From Silene latifolia (taxonomy: Eukaryota > Streptophyta > Magnoliopsida > Caryophyllales > Caryophyllaceae), in NCBI RefSeq assembly GCF_048544455.1, contig NC_133532.1, positions 19,780,948 through 19,844,947 of the forward strand: 64,000 nt of DNA, in the 5' to 3' direction. Made by a program: the position numbers and the translations under genes. Below, piece after piece: positions 22,422 to 34,849 of this stretch. Below the pieces are notes generated by a model that searched no databases, was not told where the DNA came from, and worked only from the letters and a program-made list of their open reading frames with translations. How positions within the stretch are numbered: position 1 is the first letter of the stretch; each line of letters opens with the position of its first letter.

Positions 22422-24366
22422 TATGCCTTAATAATTCCAACTTTCTCTCAACCTCCTCTTTCGTCTCATCAATCAATACAATATCATCCGCAAATATCAT
22501 ACACTAAGGGATGTCTTCCTAAATAAATATCCCTTTTCAACTCATCCATAACAATAGCAAAGAGAAAAGGATTAAGTGTGGAACCTTGATGCACCCCAAT
22601 GGTAATGGGAAATTCTTCCGTTCTCCCAACATTAGTGCGAACACTTGCACTAGCCCTCTCATACATGTCCTTTATGAGGTAAATATGTTTTCGAGACACA
22701 CTCTTTCTTGCCAAAGCCCACCAAAGTACTTCTCTCGGTACCCTATCATATGCCTTTTCCAAGTCAATAAAAACCATATGGAGATCGTTTTTCTTGTCCT
22801 GGTGGTGTTCCATCAACTGTCTCCTAATAAAAATCGCATCCATAGTCGATATGTCAAGCATAAATCCAAATTAGTTATCCGAGATGTCTACACATTTGAT
22901 AAGCCTTTGCTCGATTATCCGCTTCTATAACTTCATCGTATGACTCATACGTTTAATTCTCCGATAATTAGAACACTCTTGAACATCACCTTTATTCTTA
23001 TACAAAGGGACAAGGGTGCTTATCCTCCAAGCCGATGGCATCTTGTTGCTCCTCCAAATCTTGTTGAAGAGCATGGTTACCCATTCGATTCCTTTCCCCC
23101 CCAAGCACCTCCAAAATTCTATGGGTATACCATCCGGTCCCTCTGCTTTCTTCGATCCCATCTTCCTTAACGCCTTTCTAACTTCACTCTTTTATATTCT
23201 ACGCACAAATTCCCGATTAACCATGCTTGGTGTTACTTGTACATCCCCGAAACCTTGCTCCTTATGTCCATTGAATAAAGTATCAAAGTAAGAACTCCAT
23301 CTAGCCTTTATTTCGTTATCCTGAACCAGAACCTTGTCGTCCATATCTTCACACACCTAACTCTCATAATATCCCTCGTCTTTCGTTCTCTTATGCGGGC
23401 TAATAAATTGATATCCTTTTCTCCTACTCTCATGTCCAACCTGGCATACACTTCTTGGTTAACGTTTGCCCTCGCATCACGCACTACATTTTTAGCGGCT
23501 CGTCTAGCCTCCTTGTACTTTTCAAAGTTCTCATCACTCATGCATTTCCCCAAAACCTTATAACATTCACGCTTTGTCTTTATCGCTTGTCTCACCTCAT
23601 CTTTCCACCAAGATGTGTCCTTACTTGATGGTGTATTTCCTTTGGATTCCCCTAACACCTCCCTCACCAAATGCTTCACAACATGCTCCAATTTATCCCA
23701 TGTTGCATCTATATCTTTCTCCTTTCAATCCGACCAAATATCGCTTCCGACCTTATCCAAAAACACTTATTTATTTTCCCCTTGTAGCTTCCACCACTTG
23801 ATTCGTGCCTCACTGATTACCTATATCTTCCTCAAGTCTCTCATACCCCACAAATCAAGTACCACTAACCTGTGCTGTGTTGCGGTACTTTCACCGTGTA
23901 TGACCTTGCAATCGGTATACTCTTTCTTCCACACATTCTTTACCAAAAGGAAGTCAATTTGACTAGCATTTCGTCCACTTCTATAAGTCACCAAATGAGA
24001 ATGCCTTTTCTCAAACCAAGTGTTCATTATACCCAAGTCATATGCTAAAGCAAAATCTAAAATGTCACTTCCTGCTTCATTTCTCTCCACGAAACCAAAA
24101 CCCCATGAATGCTCTCGAAGCCAACTCGACTAGTACCCATATGCCCATTGAGGTCACCACCAATGATCAATTTCTCTCCAATAGGGACTCATTCTACAAC
24201 CTCTTCCAGGTCTTCCCAAAAGGCTCGTCGAATAGAAGGATCCAATCCTACTTAAGGTGCGTAAGCACTTATGACAGTCAGGACCTCATCCCCGACTACA
24301 AGCTTAATGCTCATAATCCTATCACTCTTTCTCGATACTTTTACCACATCATCAAGTACCTTTTTC
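22422..24366 (-). pseudogene. LINE ORF2 fragment: endonuclease and reverse transcriptase
   Basis: Fragments in shifting frames. Endonuclease wording is at 23821-24366, with LIIGGDLNGHMG, FEKRHSHLVTYRSG and IDFLLV. A linker with KTKRECYKVLGKC is at 23308-23691. RT begins near 23161 with KKAEGPDGIPIEFWR, continues FIDLEKAYDRVPREVLWWAL and GVHQGSTLNPFLFAIVMDEL at 22484-22861, and the FADD active-site codons follow near 22480 in another frame. At least three frame changes and several stops occur. The RT would prime DNA synthesis at a nicked target. The copy is dead. Confidence 0.85.
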
Positions 24367-24614
24367 ATTATTTTAATAAAAATAGTGACATATTACTTGT
24401 TCTTAAAAATGTTAGCAACTTCGTTAGCAATGTGACCACTCTACAATATGTTTCATAGGATTTTCAAGAGTCTTAAAATAGGAACATATATTAACTCAGA
24501 TAGTCACAACTCAAAATTGGTGATTTGCGTAAAAATGATATTATCTTAGTTTGAAATGTATCCATAATAACAATCCTTTCTTTTAGAAATGAATGAATCT
24601 TATAATGGTAACAT
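24367..24614. other. Spacer between LINE and gypsy solo LTR
   Basis: About 250 bases of AT-rich sequence; no feature recognised. Confidence 0.6.
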
Positions 24615-24775
24615 TGTAATACCTAGATATTTTGGGACCCGTAAAGAACATTGGGATAAGTGAGAAGACCCTTTGACTTGACAAGAAGTTACTCAAGAGT
24701 AGGGGATGACTGCACACTAGACCAAGTAGAACCTAAACTAGACCTAGTGAGCATACAGTGGACCGAGGAGGTGCC

Positions 24776-24848
24776 ACTCGGCCGAGTACAAGCGGTACTC
24801 AACCGAGTGGATGGCACTCGGCCGAGTAGACTCATCACTCGACCGAGT
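24776..24848. repeat. ACTCGRYCGAGT palindrome cluster in gypsy LTR
   Basis: Four words (ACTCGGCCGAGT twice, ACTCAACCGAGT, ACTCGACCGAGT) in 73 bases near the LTR sense start. Confidence 0.88.
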
Positions 24849-25137
24849 GCAGCTCCTCAGTGGACGTTAAACGTATGACGGGATGTATTCCACCAAAAAC
24901 CTAATTCATTTCCTTCTTTCTTCCTATCACTCCAAATCCTCTCCCCTCTCTCTAAAACCCTTCTAAATACTCTTCCATGGGATTCAAGCTTGGATTAGAA
25001 GATTATGCACCTTATTCTTCTTCCTTTCACCTTGTAAGTAAAGATCTACCTTTTTTCCTTTTCTTATAAACCCCCCGTTTGGGGTTTTTGTTATGGGTAA
25101 TTAATTAGTGAATAATATGAATAATATGGGTAATTAG

Positions 25138-26108
25138 TGTGAGAAATAATCTGTATACTTCCCTTATAATTGAAGGATTATAACGAATTTAATTAAGACG
25201 ATCACTAGTCATAAATAAAATACATAAACAAAATAAAGGATTCAGAAATAACCTTCGGTCCTAGCAAATTTGGCCTATGAACAATATCGCAATGATATTC
25301 TCCTATCAGTTGCACCCAAGATGCTCCGAGAAATGCCCTTGTTTTGCTAGAATCGATCCAAAAATTAAAATAATTTTTAGGTTTTTCTTTTGTGTTTTTC
25401 CGATGAGAGAGGAGGCAAAAATGAAAAATGAATTAGGTCAGAAAATCCTCTCCCTCACTCACCTATAAACCGTGTATTAGGGATGGATTAGGGTAGGATT
25501 TTTTTTTTTTCATTTTTCTCGGCCCATTTCCGAAATAAGGAGTATTATTTCCTTATTTTTGGTTATTCCAAAAATGTACAAAATGTGTTAAATTGTCATC
25601 TAGTGAGGATCGAACCCATGACCTCTTGGTTTGTGTACCCTCACTATTACCACTATGACACATTCAACTTGTTGATATTAAATATAACCGATTACATTTA
25701 ATTACGAATTAACAGATTAATTCTTCCAAGCTAACATTACATACATTTAATTAAATATAACTTATTATATTCAATTTACGAATGTGATTAATTCGTCTCA
25801 ACTAATATTATTTAATCTTCATTAAATAATTGTCTCATCAACACATTGACTAACTGTTTAGTCATATTAGGCATCAATGTGATCATATTTCTATAATCAC
25901 ATCTCTCAAACACATCCTATAGGTGTGACCTTTAGGGACCAGTTGATCACCGCCATCTGTATGATAATAACGTCAAACTTTCTAGCAAGCCAACCGTTAT
26001 TAGGTAAACGTTAATCAACTGATTAAATATACGAAGTATACCCTTGTGAACCTGTAAGAGATTTACAAATGTTATCACACTAATTTGTGGAGGACACAAG
26101 CTCCAACA
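25138..26108 (-). repeat. 3' LTR of the copia element
   Basis: 971 bp, + strand start TGTGAGAAATAATCTG, end AGCTCCAACA. It is about 99% identical to the copy at 32544. Visible differences include AGGTCAG against ATGTCAG and a T-run length change. Confidence 0.93.
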
Positions 26109-26889
26109 AACTCCCACTTGTCCTCACAAGTGTATGTGCGATAACCGATTCTCATATCCTAAAATTTCTCCCACTCAATGTAAAACAATTTGCAAATCCG
26201 CATTCACAAAGGTCGTATTTTACAAGCGATCATTATCAAGAGTGGTTTCCCTGACAGAGAGTAAGTTAACTGATAAACGAATCAACATTCGAGCATGGCC
26301 ATGCATTTCAGTTACAACTCCTCGAGTGGCCCTGAGAAATAACTATACCTGATAAGGGTTGGATATTTTCCTCAACTCGAATCCTGCAGATGTAAGCACA
26401 GTATGAAATGACCCAGAAAAAATCTACTTAGCCTCCAGTTACGGCAGACCGTGAGAAAGAAACCAAAGTCACCCAAAAACTGCCTTAATCTCAAGAGACA
26501 GTCGATAGTCAAAAGAATCGAATCTAGGAACACAATGGATGTCCTATCCACGACTTGGTACCGAATGTTTTTAAACATTTATGACTCCATTACGTTGTCA
26601 CAAAAAGTTGTCCTACGAGGTATCGTTATAATCTCGCATCTGTGATCGATCAGTCAACCGTTTGACTTATGGCTCGTTGAACCCACCATCAATCGACTGC
26701 ACAATATAATAGCCGGAGTTATCAGCTCACATTGGCGATTACGGAACAAAACAAATATAATGTAATTCAGTTCACTTTGTGGCGTTCAATGTTGTCAGTA
26801 CAATCCACATGAAAAACAAAATATTATAAAAACGATGAAGTTATAAATGGTTTATGAAAAAGATAACGTATCGAATTCATAATCAACTA

Positions 26890-29704
26890 CTATAACTCAG
26901 GTACACGTTTAATTCTCATGGAAATAACGTGCCCTCCATGCTTATCATATTTCAATGGCTCAGTAGTAGAATCTGCTACAACTTCTTGTTTGGAACTATT
27001 CCGGTGACATGACACCATTAAGAGTAACAACGAATCTAGACTGATATTTCTAATCATCACGATCCGTTTGGAAGCTAGCATCTGCGTAACCGATTGCGCA
27101 TAGCTTAGTATCTCCTCCATAAGTCAATACCCTATCCTTACTCCTCCGTAGGTACTTGAGGATATTTTTAATGACTATCCAATGTGTTTCACTGGATTCT
27201 TTTGGTACCGACTCGTCATACTCAATGCATATGCCACGTCTGGACGTGTGCATATCATGGCATACATGATTGATCCTATTGAAGATGCATAAGGAACACG
27301 ACTCATGCGCTCAATCCCTTCAGGCGTCGTGGGTGACTGAGACTTGCTCAACTGCATCCCATACGTCATTGGAAGGTTCCCCTTCTTGGAGTTGGTCATG
27401 CTGAACCTCTCAAGAATATTATCCAAATAAGACTCCTGACTAAGTGATAACGTCCGTCGTGATCTATCTCGGTAGATACGGATTCCCAAAATGCGTTGTG
27501 CCTCACCCAGATCTTTCATCTGGAAATGGTTCTTCAACCATCCTTTAACCGAAGATAGGAGAGGAATGTCATTCCCAATCAAGAGTATGTCATCGACATA
27601 CAATATCAAGAATACAATCTTACTCCCACTCGACTTGGTATATAAGCATGGTTCCTCGACCGATCAAGTAAAACCATACTCTTTTATCACCTGGTCGAAA
27701 CGATGATTCCAACTCCGAGAAGCTTGCTTAAGTCCATAAATGGAACGCTTAAGCTTGCATACTTTCTTAGGATGTTCAGGATCTATGAAACCTTCGGGTT
27801 GCACCATGTACAACTCTTCCTCCAAATAACCGTTTAAGAAGGCGGTTTTTACATCCATTTGCCAAATTTCATAGTCATGAAAGGCGGCAATCGCTAAGAT
27901 TGTCCGAATGGAACGTAGCATGACTACAGGTGCAAAAATCTCATCATAATGCAATTCGTGCACTTGAGTGAAACCTTTTGCCACTAGTCGTGCCTTATAG
28001 GTATCTAGTTGCGCGTCTACAGAACGCTTTATTTGTAAAGCTATTTGCACTGTAGAGGTTTTACCTTATTAGGTAAATCAACTAGATTCCATACGTTATT
28101 CTCATACATGGATTCCATCTCGGATTGCATGGCTTCGAGCCATAGCTTTGAGTCGGAACAGGTCATGACACCTTTATAGGTAGCGGGTTTATTACTCTCC
28201 AGGAGTAAAACGTCATTCTCCTCGACCATACCAATGTATCTGTCCGGAGGATTATTAGAGACTCTACCCGACCTCCTAGGTTCCTCAGGAATATTAACCG
28301 TATCATCAGTTGGGGGAACAACTTCCTCTATCTGTTCCTCGGTTGTTGGTTCTGTAACCTCCGACAGCTCGAAGGTTCTATTACTTGTCTTATTCTCGAG
28401 AAATTCTTTCTCTAAGAACGTCGCACTAGCCGCAACAAAAAATCGATGTTCGGTAGGTGAATAGAAGTAATGACCAAATGTTCCTTTTGGATAACCTATA
28501 AAGTATGTCTTGACCGATCACGGGCCGAGCTTATCCTCGTGTCTCCACTTGACATAAGCCTCGCAGCCCCAACCCCGAATAAAGGACTAGTTAGGGACCG
28601 TTCCCCTCCACATTTCATATGCAGTCTTGTCGACAGCTTTAGTCGGACTTCGGTTAAGTATAAGAGCAGCTGACAAAAGAGCATAACCCCATAATGAATC
28701 AGGCACTACCGTGTGACTCATCATGGATCGAACCATATCCAGTAAGGTTCGATTTCTCCGTTCGGACACACCATTTAATTGAGGTGTTCCAGGTGGAGTT
28801 AAGCGTAGTACGATTCCACGATCTTTAAGGTGTTGATCAAACTCATTTGAAAGATATTCGCCACCCCGATCCGAACGGAGTGCTTTAACCTTTCTACCCA
28901 GTTGGTTACGAACCACATTGCGGTATTCCTTGAATTTCTCAAAGGACTCACTTTTATGCTTCATTAAGTAGACATATCCGTATCTAATCAAATCGTCCGT
29001 GAAAGTGATAAAATATCTATAGCCATCTCTAGCGGTAATTGACATAGGTCCACAAACATCAGTATGTATGAGTCCTAATAGGTCACTAGCGCGCATTCCA
29101 ACACTTTTGAAGGAAATTCGAGTCATATTGCCAATGAAACATGATTCACACGTGCCATATGTAGAAAATTCGAATGCGGGAATAGTCCCATTATCGACGA
29201 GTTTCTTTACGCGTTTCTCATTTATGTGTCCCATTCGACAATGCCATAGATAGGTTTGATCTTTCTCACCAACCTTTAATTTCTTATTATTCATGTGTAC
29301 TTCTTCCGTGGTTTGATCTAAGATGTAAATTCCATTCATGAAAACTGCTTTGCCATAAATCATTTCATAAAAAGAAAATACAGCTATTATCCTTTATGGA
29401 AAATGCAAAACCGTCTTTAGCAAGTACGGAAACTGAAATAATGTTCTTAGATAAACTGGGTACATAGTAACAGTTATAAAAATAACTCAAAACCACTAGG
29501 GATTTGGATTACGTATGTTCCCTTCGAGACTGCAGCAACTCGTGCTCCATTCCCGACTCGCAGGTCCACATCACCCTTTTCGAGAGGCATGATGTTCTTT
29601 AGGTCCTGCAAATAATTACACAGATGAGAACCACAACCAGTATCAAGTACCCAAGTTCTGAAACTTGCATGGTTTATCTCAATCATATGAATATAAGATG
29701 ACAT
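26890..29704 (-). pseudogene. Copia pol: protease, integrase, RT, RNase H (broken)
   Basis: Order on the - strand: a protease-like stretch WVLDTGCGSHLC (29474-29704); GAG-pre-integrase and zinc-binding part with HCRMGHINEKR and CESC (near 29270); integrase core with LIHTDVCGP, LRSDRGGEY and NGVSERRNRTLLDMVRSMM (28587-29363); RT with ARLVAKGFTQ, QMDVKTAFLNGYLEEELYM and YGLKQASRSWN (27664-28050); the active site LYVDDILLIGND (27175-27609); RNase H remains with VVADSTTE and the TGG-poor tail to 26890. At least five frame changes or stops separate these blocks. Integrase D, D and E residues are all visible. Integrase before RT makes this copia, not gypsy. Confidence 0.88.
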
Positions 29705-29739
29705 ACCAACGAGAACGACGCGCGGCTGCTTTTATATCC

Positions 29740-30622
29740 TCACGGTACACGGGACAGTTCCTCCTCCATGTCCAGTCTTGTGACAATGGTGGCACTCAAT
29801 GTCACCGCCCTTGCTCTTTGTCTTGCCCCGTGAGCCACTAGTCTCACCAGGCCCACTCTTACCGTTTCTGGCTTCTTGAACTTTGGCTTACCTACGGCTA
29901 GGTCGCCATGAGCCTTGCCCTTACCTTTACTTTTATTGGAAATCATGAGAACATCCTGCTTCATGCTCCCACTCAATTTCATATCCTTCTCGGTCCGTAC
30001 GAGAAGGAGTGTAACTCTTGAGGACTTTTTTCAAGTCATTCATGTAATAGTTCGCCAAAAGGGCAAAACCATCGTGAAGAGAATGAAGCATTCGGTCAAT
30101 GACAATGCTCTCACTGATTTTACAATTCAGTGCCTCCAGCTTCTCGACATTCTCAATCATGTGAAGAATGTATGGGCTAACCGGTTGGCCCTTCTGGAGT
30201 TTCGCATCAAAGAAGCGACAGGTATGCTCATATGTAACGATTCTCGGTGCTTTTGAGAACTCGTTAGTGAGCGTAGTGAAAATCTTGTTTGCACTTTGGG
30301 CAATGAAGCGTCTCTGCAAATTGGTTTCCATTGCAAAGATGAGTACGTTCTTTATCGCACCCGCTTCCATAACGAAATCACTATAAGCGAGTGTCTCGTT
30401 GACTCTCGCATTGGGGCCAGGTTGGCCGGTATTGGCTCGATTAAGTACTTGAGCTTACCGTCGGCAATGGCGAGCATTCCGTATCTTGCCTCCCGATCCG
30501 CAAAGTTGGACCCGTCATTTTTCGGACGTGTGAACTGATTCATGTTGTCCATAAAAACTTTCAGCCGGGACGCGCGATCAAGTGTGGCACTTGGCATTGG
30601 GATTTCGTTATTTCCAGCCATT
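29740..30622 (-). pseudogene. Copia gag with broken zinc knuckle
   Basis: Starts at 30622 with MAGNNEIPMPSATL. It contains copia gag wording (FTRPKNDGSNFADREARYGML, then KIFTTLTNEFSKAPR and YILHMIENVEKLEAL in a second frame from about 30370). The frame changes near 30355-30370. The knuckle at about 29755-29800 begins CHHCHKTGH, which gives C-X2-C-X4-H, and then a one-base loss shifts the frame before the last cysteine. Gag would coat element RNA in a virus-like particle. Inactive in this copy. Confidence 0.82.
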
Positions 30623-32530
30623 TGTTGTAATGATAAAATTAACGTGTTCTCTTTGCGAAAAGAAAATTGAATAATAAGCCTATGCATCGATTTGATTTTT
30701 AAGTCTAATGCAATACTGTTATAACGCGAAGACTCATGCATTTATACAATTAACCTTCCTCAAGAATTATATAAATGATCCCAATACTCAATTTCTGTAA
30801 ATTGATAAGCCCACCTCTTGGCTAATTCTACCTTTAGAATTCTTGGTCGATAAATTTCTGTAAATTCTATCTTTAGTCCATTATAATCACGAGAAACTCT
30901 TCGGACTATAATGTTGAGATAAACTAAGTCAACACAAACTACTTACCCAACGTAGAAGGGGTCATATTATGCCTACCGACGAAGAAGGGATTCATAGTTG
31001 TTTGCCCTTATAAAGACTAATCTCAATTTCCGTTTTAGAGGAAGATCTCATCAACTTTATTTTAATTCGTTTTAAGTGAACTAATATCTAGCACGCGAGA
31101 ATGAATAAACTAAGGTGATGGCTTAATAAGACTGTGACATCTGTATGTCCATGAAAACTAACATACAACCTATATGAGTCAATTTTCATGCATTTTATTA
31201 GTAGGTGGTTTGGTTTTAGGCGGAATATGATGCATAAACTAACATGTGAATGAAAAGCAATAAGAATGAAAAACGTAAAAACAGTAAAAGTCCTAGTGTG
31301 GCCTATCCTATCAAAATGAACAATAAATACAAGTTTGGAATCCTCCTTGGACCCAAGAAGCTTGTCTTGATGTTCCATCTTGATCCATGTAGCGGGAGTG
31401 AGCTCAACCTCCATCTTTAGTCTTCTTTGAAATTACAATAAATAAAATTTACATAATAAACCTATTTATTACATTCTAATTTCAAAACCCAAAAACTAAA
31501 GAAAAATAAAGGAGATTCGAGATCTCATAATTACATTAAAAATTATGTTTCCTTCATTACGAAAACATAATTTGACTAAGGCCACACTAAGTATTACAAA
31601 TTACAACCGATTGCAAAAATAAATACGTAAATAAATTCATTCAACAAAACTAAAGTAAAATGCATCAACTAAAAATAAATTAAACATACATGACACAATT
31701 CCTTAATTATGTTGATTAATTTATCCAAACCACCTATTTAAATCAAATTAAGTGATAATTCCTCAATTAATCACATTAATTTCAATCTTAATCCATATTA
31801 AACTTGTAATATGAATTCAATCCGTCAAAATTTTAAACTGCTTTAAAATAATTCTGTATCTTTTAATTGTGAACCGTTTCACAATAACTAATTGGCCAAA
31901 ATCAAAACAAAAACAAAATCCTTTTTTTATTTCGTTTCGGCATAAACAAAGAAAAACAAAACAAGCATGTTTATTATTTTATACACGGTTTTATCTGTAA
32001 AAATCGAAACAATTTTTTTTTTTTTTAAATTTTGTCCCCTGTGAACAGTAGCACGTGAACAATAACAACAAATTTTTTTTTTCGGATGCTTTTCCAAAAC
32101 GGCATAAACAAAACAACCGCGAAAGCAAAAAAAACAGCAATTTTTTTTTTTAATACTGTTCATCCGTGAACAGTACAGAAACAGCAAAAAAAATTTCACG
32201 GTTTTTAAATTAGGACCCTAATGCCTTTTTAATTTGAACTTAATCTGCATTAAATCAAACATGACGATTCCATTTATGTTTTAACTTAATCTGCATCAAA
32301 TCAAACATCTACCAATTCTTCATATGGTAATTTTAACTGATTAAAACAACATTATAAAAAATAAAAATGGAAATCTCGCATAAAAAAGAACAAACACCGG
32401 CTGCAAACACACTTTTTTTCAATTGGCATTAACAAAAAAAACAGCCGTGCCCTAAATTTTTTTCCGTAAACCCTAAAAGTTTACATACAATTTTTATGAA
32501 AATCATCAAAATTAAAATTCGTGGCCTTTG
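30623..32530 (-). other. Long leader of the copia element
   Basis: About 1.9 kb between primer site and gag ATG, AT-rich with several T/A runs (for example 32009-32026 and 32071-32080) and repeated GTGAACAGTA words near 32040-32180. No domain is seen in its open frames. Confidence 0.7.
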
Positions 32531-32541
32531 TTCTGATACCA
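32531..32541 (-). promoter_or_regulatory. Copia primer binding site (tRNA-Met)
   Basis: - strand reads TGGTATCAGAA, two bases after the 5' LTR end. It matches the initiator tRNA-Met 3' end. Confidence 0.88.
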
Positions 32542-32543
32542 CT

Positions 32544-33515
32544 TGTGAGAAATAATCTGTATACTTCCCTTATAATTGAAGGATTATAACGAATTTAATT
32601 AAGACGATCACTAGTCATAAATAAAATACATAAACAAAATAAAGGATTCAGAAATAACCTTCGGTCCTAGCAAATTTGGCCTATGAACAATATCGCAATG
32701 ATATTCTCCTATCAGTTGCACCCAAGATGCTCCGAGAAATGCCCTTGTTTTGCTAGAATCGATCCAAAAATTAAAATAATTTTTAGGTTTTTCTTTTGTG
32801 TTTTTCCGATGAGAGAGGAGGCAAAAATGAAAAATGAATTATGTCAGAAAATCCTCTCCCTCACTCACCTATAAACCGTGTATTAGGGATGGATTAGGGT
32901 AAGATTTTTTTTTTTTTCATTTTTCTCGGCCCATTTCCGAAATAAGGAGTATTATTTCCTTATTTTTGGTTATTCCAAAAATGTACAAAATGTGTTAAAT
33001 TGTCATCTACTGAGGATCGAACCCATGACCTCTTGGTTTGTGTACCCTCACTATTACCACTATGACACATTCAACTTGTTGATATTAAATATAACCGATT
33101 ACATTTAATTACGAATTAACAGATTAATTCGTCCAAGCTAACATTACATACATTTAATTAAATATAACTTATTATATTCAATTTACGAATTGTGATTAAT
33201 TGTCTCAACTAATATTATTTAATCTTCATTAAATAATTGTCTCATCAACACATTGACTAACTGTTTAGTCATATTAGGCATCAATGTGATCATATTTCTA
33301 TAATCGCATCTCTCAAACACATCCTATAGGTGTGACCTTTAGGGACCAGTTGATCACCGCCATCTGTATGATAATAACGTCAAACTTTCTAGCAAGCCAA
33401 CCGTTATTAGGTAAACGTTAATCAACTGATTAAATATACGAAGTATACCATTGTGAACCTGTAAGAGATTTACAAATGTTATCACACTAATTTGTGGAGG
33501 ACACAAGCTCCAACA
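32544..33515 (-). repeat. 5' LTR of the copia element
   Basis: 972 bp, same ends as the left copy. It should hold the element promoter on the - strand; a TATA box was not singled out. Confidence 0.93.
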
Positions 33516-34849
33516 ATTAGAGGGTAATAATAAAGGGTTATGTATTATACAAGTATATAGAATGTATTGTGATAGTTATTATATGGCGGTTTATGTAGGA
33601 TGAGATAGTTTTATGAGACGGAATCTTACTTGTCTTGGATTGCTTATGGAGTATGCTAAAAGGTAGGGTTTTCCCTACTCGGTTTTCATTATACATGTAA
33701 TTTTTGCGTTGTTGTGTCATGGAAATTGTAGTATCACATGGATTTTGGTATATGTTGTTGTGGTAGTCGATTGGTGGTGTGAGTATGTTGGTTGCATCAC
33801 GATTACTCTTAAGATATGGTGTTTTGTGAATTAGTGAAGAGGTGTGGGAGCCGACCTCACGCCTGAGATTGCTCCTTGAAGGGACCCTCATCTTCAAAGA
33901 GGATGTGCACATTAATGGTTCAGGTTACTGGGTTCGTTGCGATGCGGACTCAGGTACTTCGTGTTGCAATGCGAGTACCTCGAACTACGGCCCGACAGAG
34001 GTTGGTAGCGGTGTTGCGATGCCGTCATCATGGTCATGATGCAATAGAGTTGGTTATAGTAACTGAGAGATGTGACATTGTGATATTGATAAGATTCATG
34101 AGGTCGGAGTGTCTTATTAGTGCTCAAGGTATATTGAGAGTCGCATTTATATGTATTGTGAGACTGACGTGTATGTTGTTTGTGTGATTGTCACCTATTT
34201 TCGGAGTGGCATGTGTCGATCCATATGATATTTCCGATCATATGGGGAGGAGTTGAGTCTGAGTTTGGTTACGGTACCTTGCGGGAAACGAGACGAGCTA
34301 CAGACACTTGGAGCCGAGTTACAGAGTTAGATGTCAGACGACATAGATGGTAGTAGAGTCGTATAAAGTATAGTTCACTTTTATTATTATTTGGTTAGTT
34401 ATGTAGTCCACAAAACCGTCAATTGTATCAATGTTTCTTAATTGTAATTCCGATTCCAATGCCTCGGGAAACCGAGATGGTAACATCTCCCGATTACCTT
34501 GGCCGGAAAAGAAGGGGATGTTACAAACATATTTGTATAAACATGGTCTATATGAGTTTGTTTTAAAAATTTTACCACCTTAATATGAATATAAAGGAGT
34601 CCAACATGCATTAAGATGGTTACATTTTGATTATGATGACTCACAAACTTTTACCGCCTTTTTGCATGGGAAAATTCCCATTTTTTATGTTAGTTTATTG
34701 TGTGTTGTCTAACTAATTGTCATTGTGTGCCCTCTCACCTATTACTTTAATAACTAGTAAATTGGGACATAAAATTTACTAGGAGACCTAAAAAAATGAA
34801 GAGAGAGAGACCCCCAAAAAAAAAAAAAAAAAAGAGCGATTGAACGAAT

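Larger units (their letters stand above)
17877..24366 (-). mobile_element. RTE-type LINE, 5'-truncated and split by an LTR
   Basis: A non-LTR retrotransposon on the - strand. It runs from an endonuclease fragment (about 24366) through reverse transcriptase to the C-terminal region (18388), a 3' UTR (17960-18387) and a 3' end. That end contains an ATTTTGGGATTAAGG motif and finishes in TTGTTGTAATAATG near 17877. A solo LTR at 19001-22421 interrupts it between the RT core and the C-terminal part. The upstream endonuclease start is absent, as usual for 5'-truncated LINE copies. Multiple stops make it inactive. Confidence 0.85.
25138..33515 (-). mobile_element. Complete Ty1/copia element
   Basis: An 8.4-kb element on the - strand with two LTRs (25138-26108 and 32544-33515), flanked by ATTAG (25133-25137, 33516-33520). 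It has a tRNA-Met primer site, long leader, gag, integrase, reverse transcriptase and RNase H in the copia order (integrase before RT), and a purine tract GTGGGAGTTTG beside the 3' LTR. The LTRs differ at only about ten positions by eye, so insertion is recent, yet gag-pol has several frame breaks. Confidence 0.93.
24615..34525 (+). mobile_element. Gypsy solo LTR split by a complete copia element
   Basis: The outer edges are TGTAATACCTAG at 24615 and GGGGATGTTACA at 34525, flanked by a perfect AACAT duplication (24610-24614, 34526-34530). After removing the copia insertion and its duplicated 5 bp, the LTR is about 1.53 kb. It carries four ACTCGRYCGAGT-like palindromes at 24776-24848. A CTCGG-GAAA-CCGAG hairpin is at 34463-34476, 49 bases before its end. 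No primer site or coding region is attached, so it is a solo LTR. The 33516-34525 part has no gene; short open frames in it are not supported. Confidence 0.9.

Noticed and set aside
31927-32199. Cysteine-rich 90-residue open frame in the copia leader
   Set aside because: Composition follows A/T runs; no knuckle spacing or family wording.
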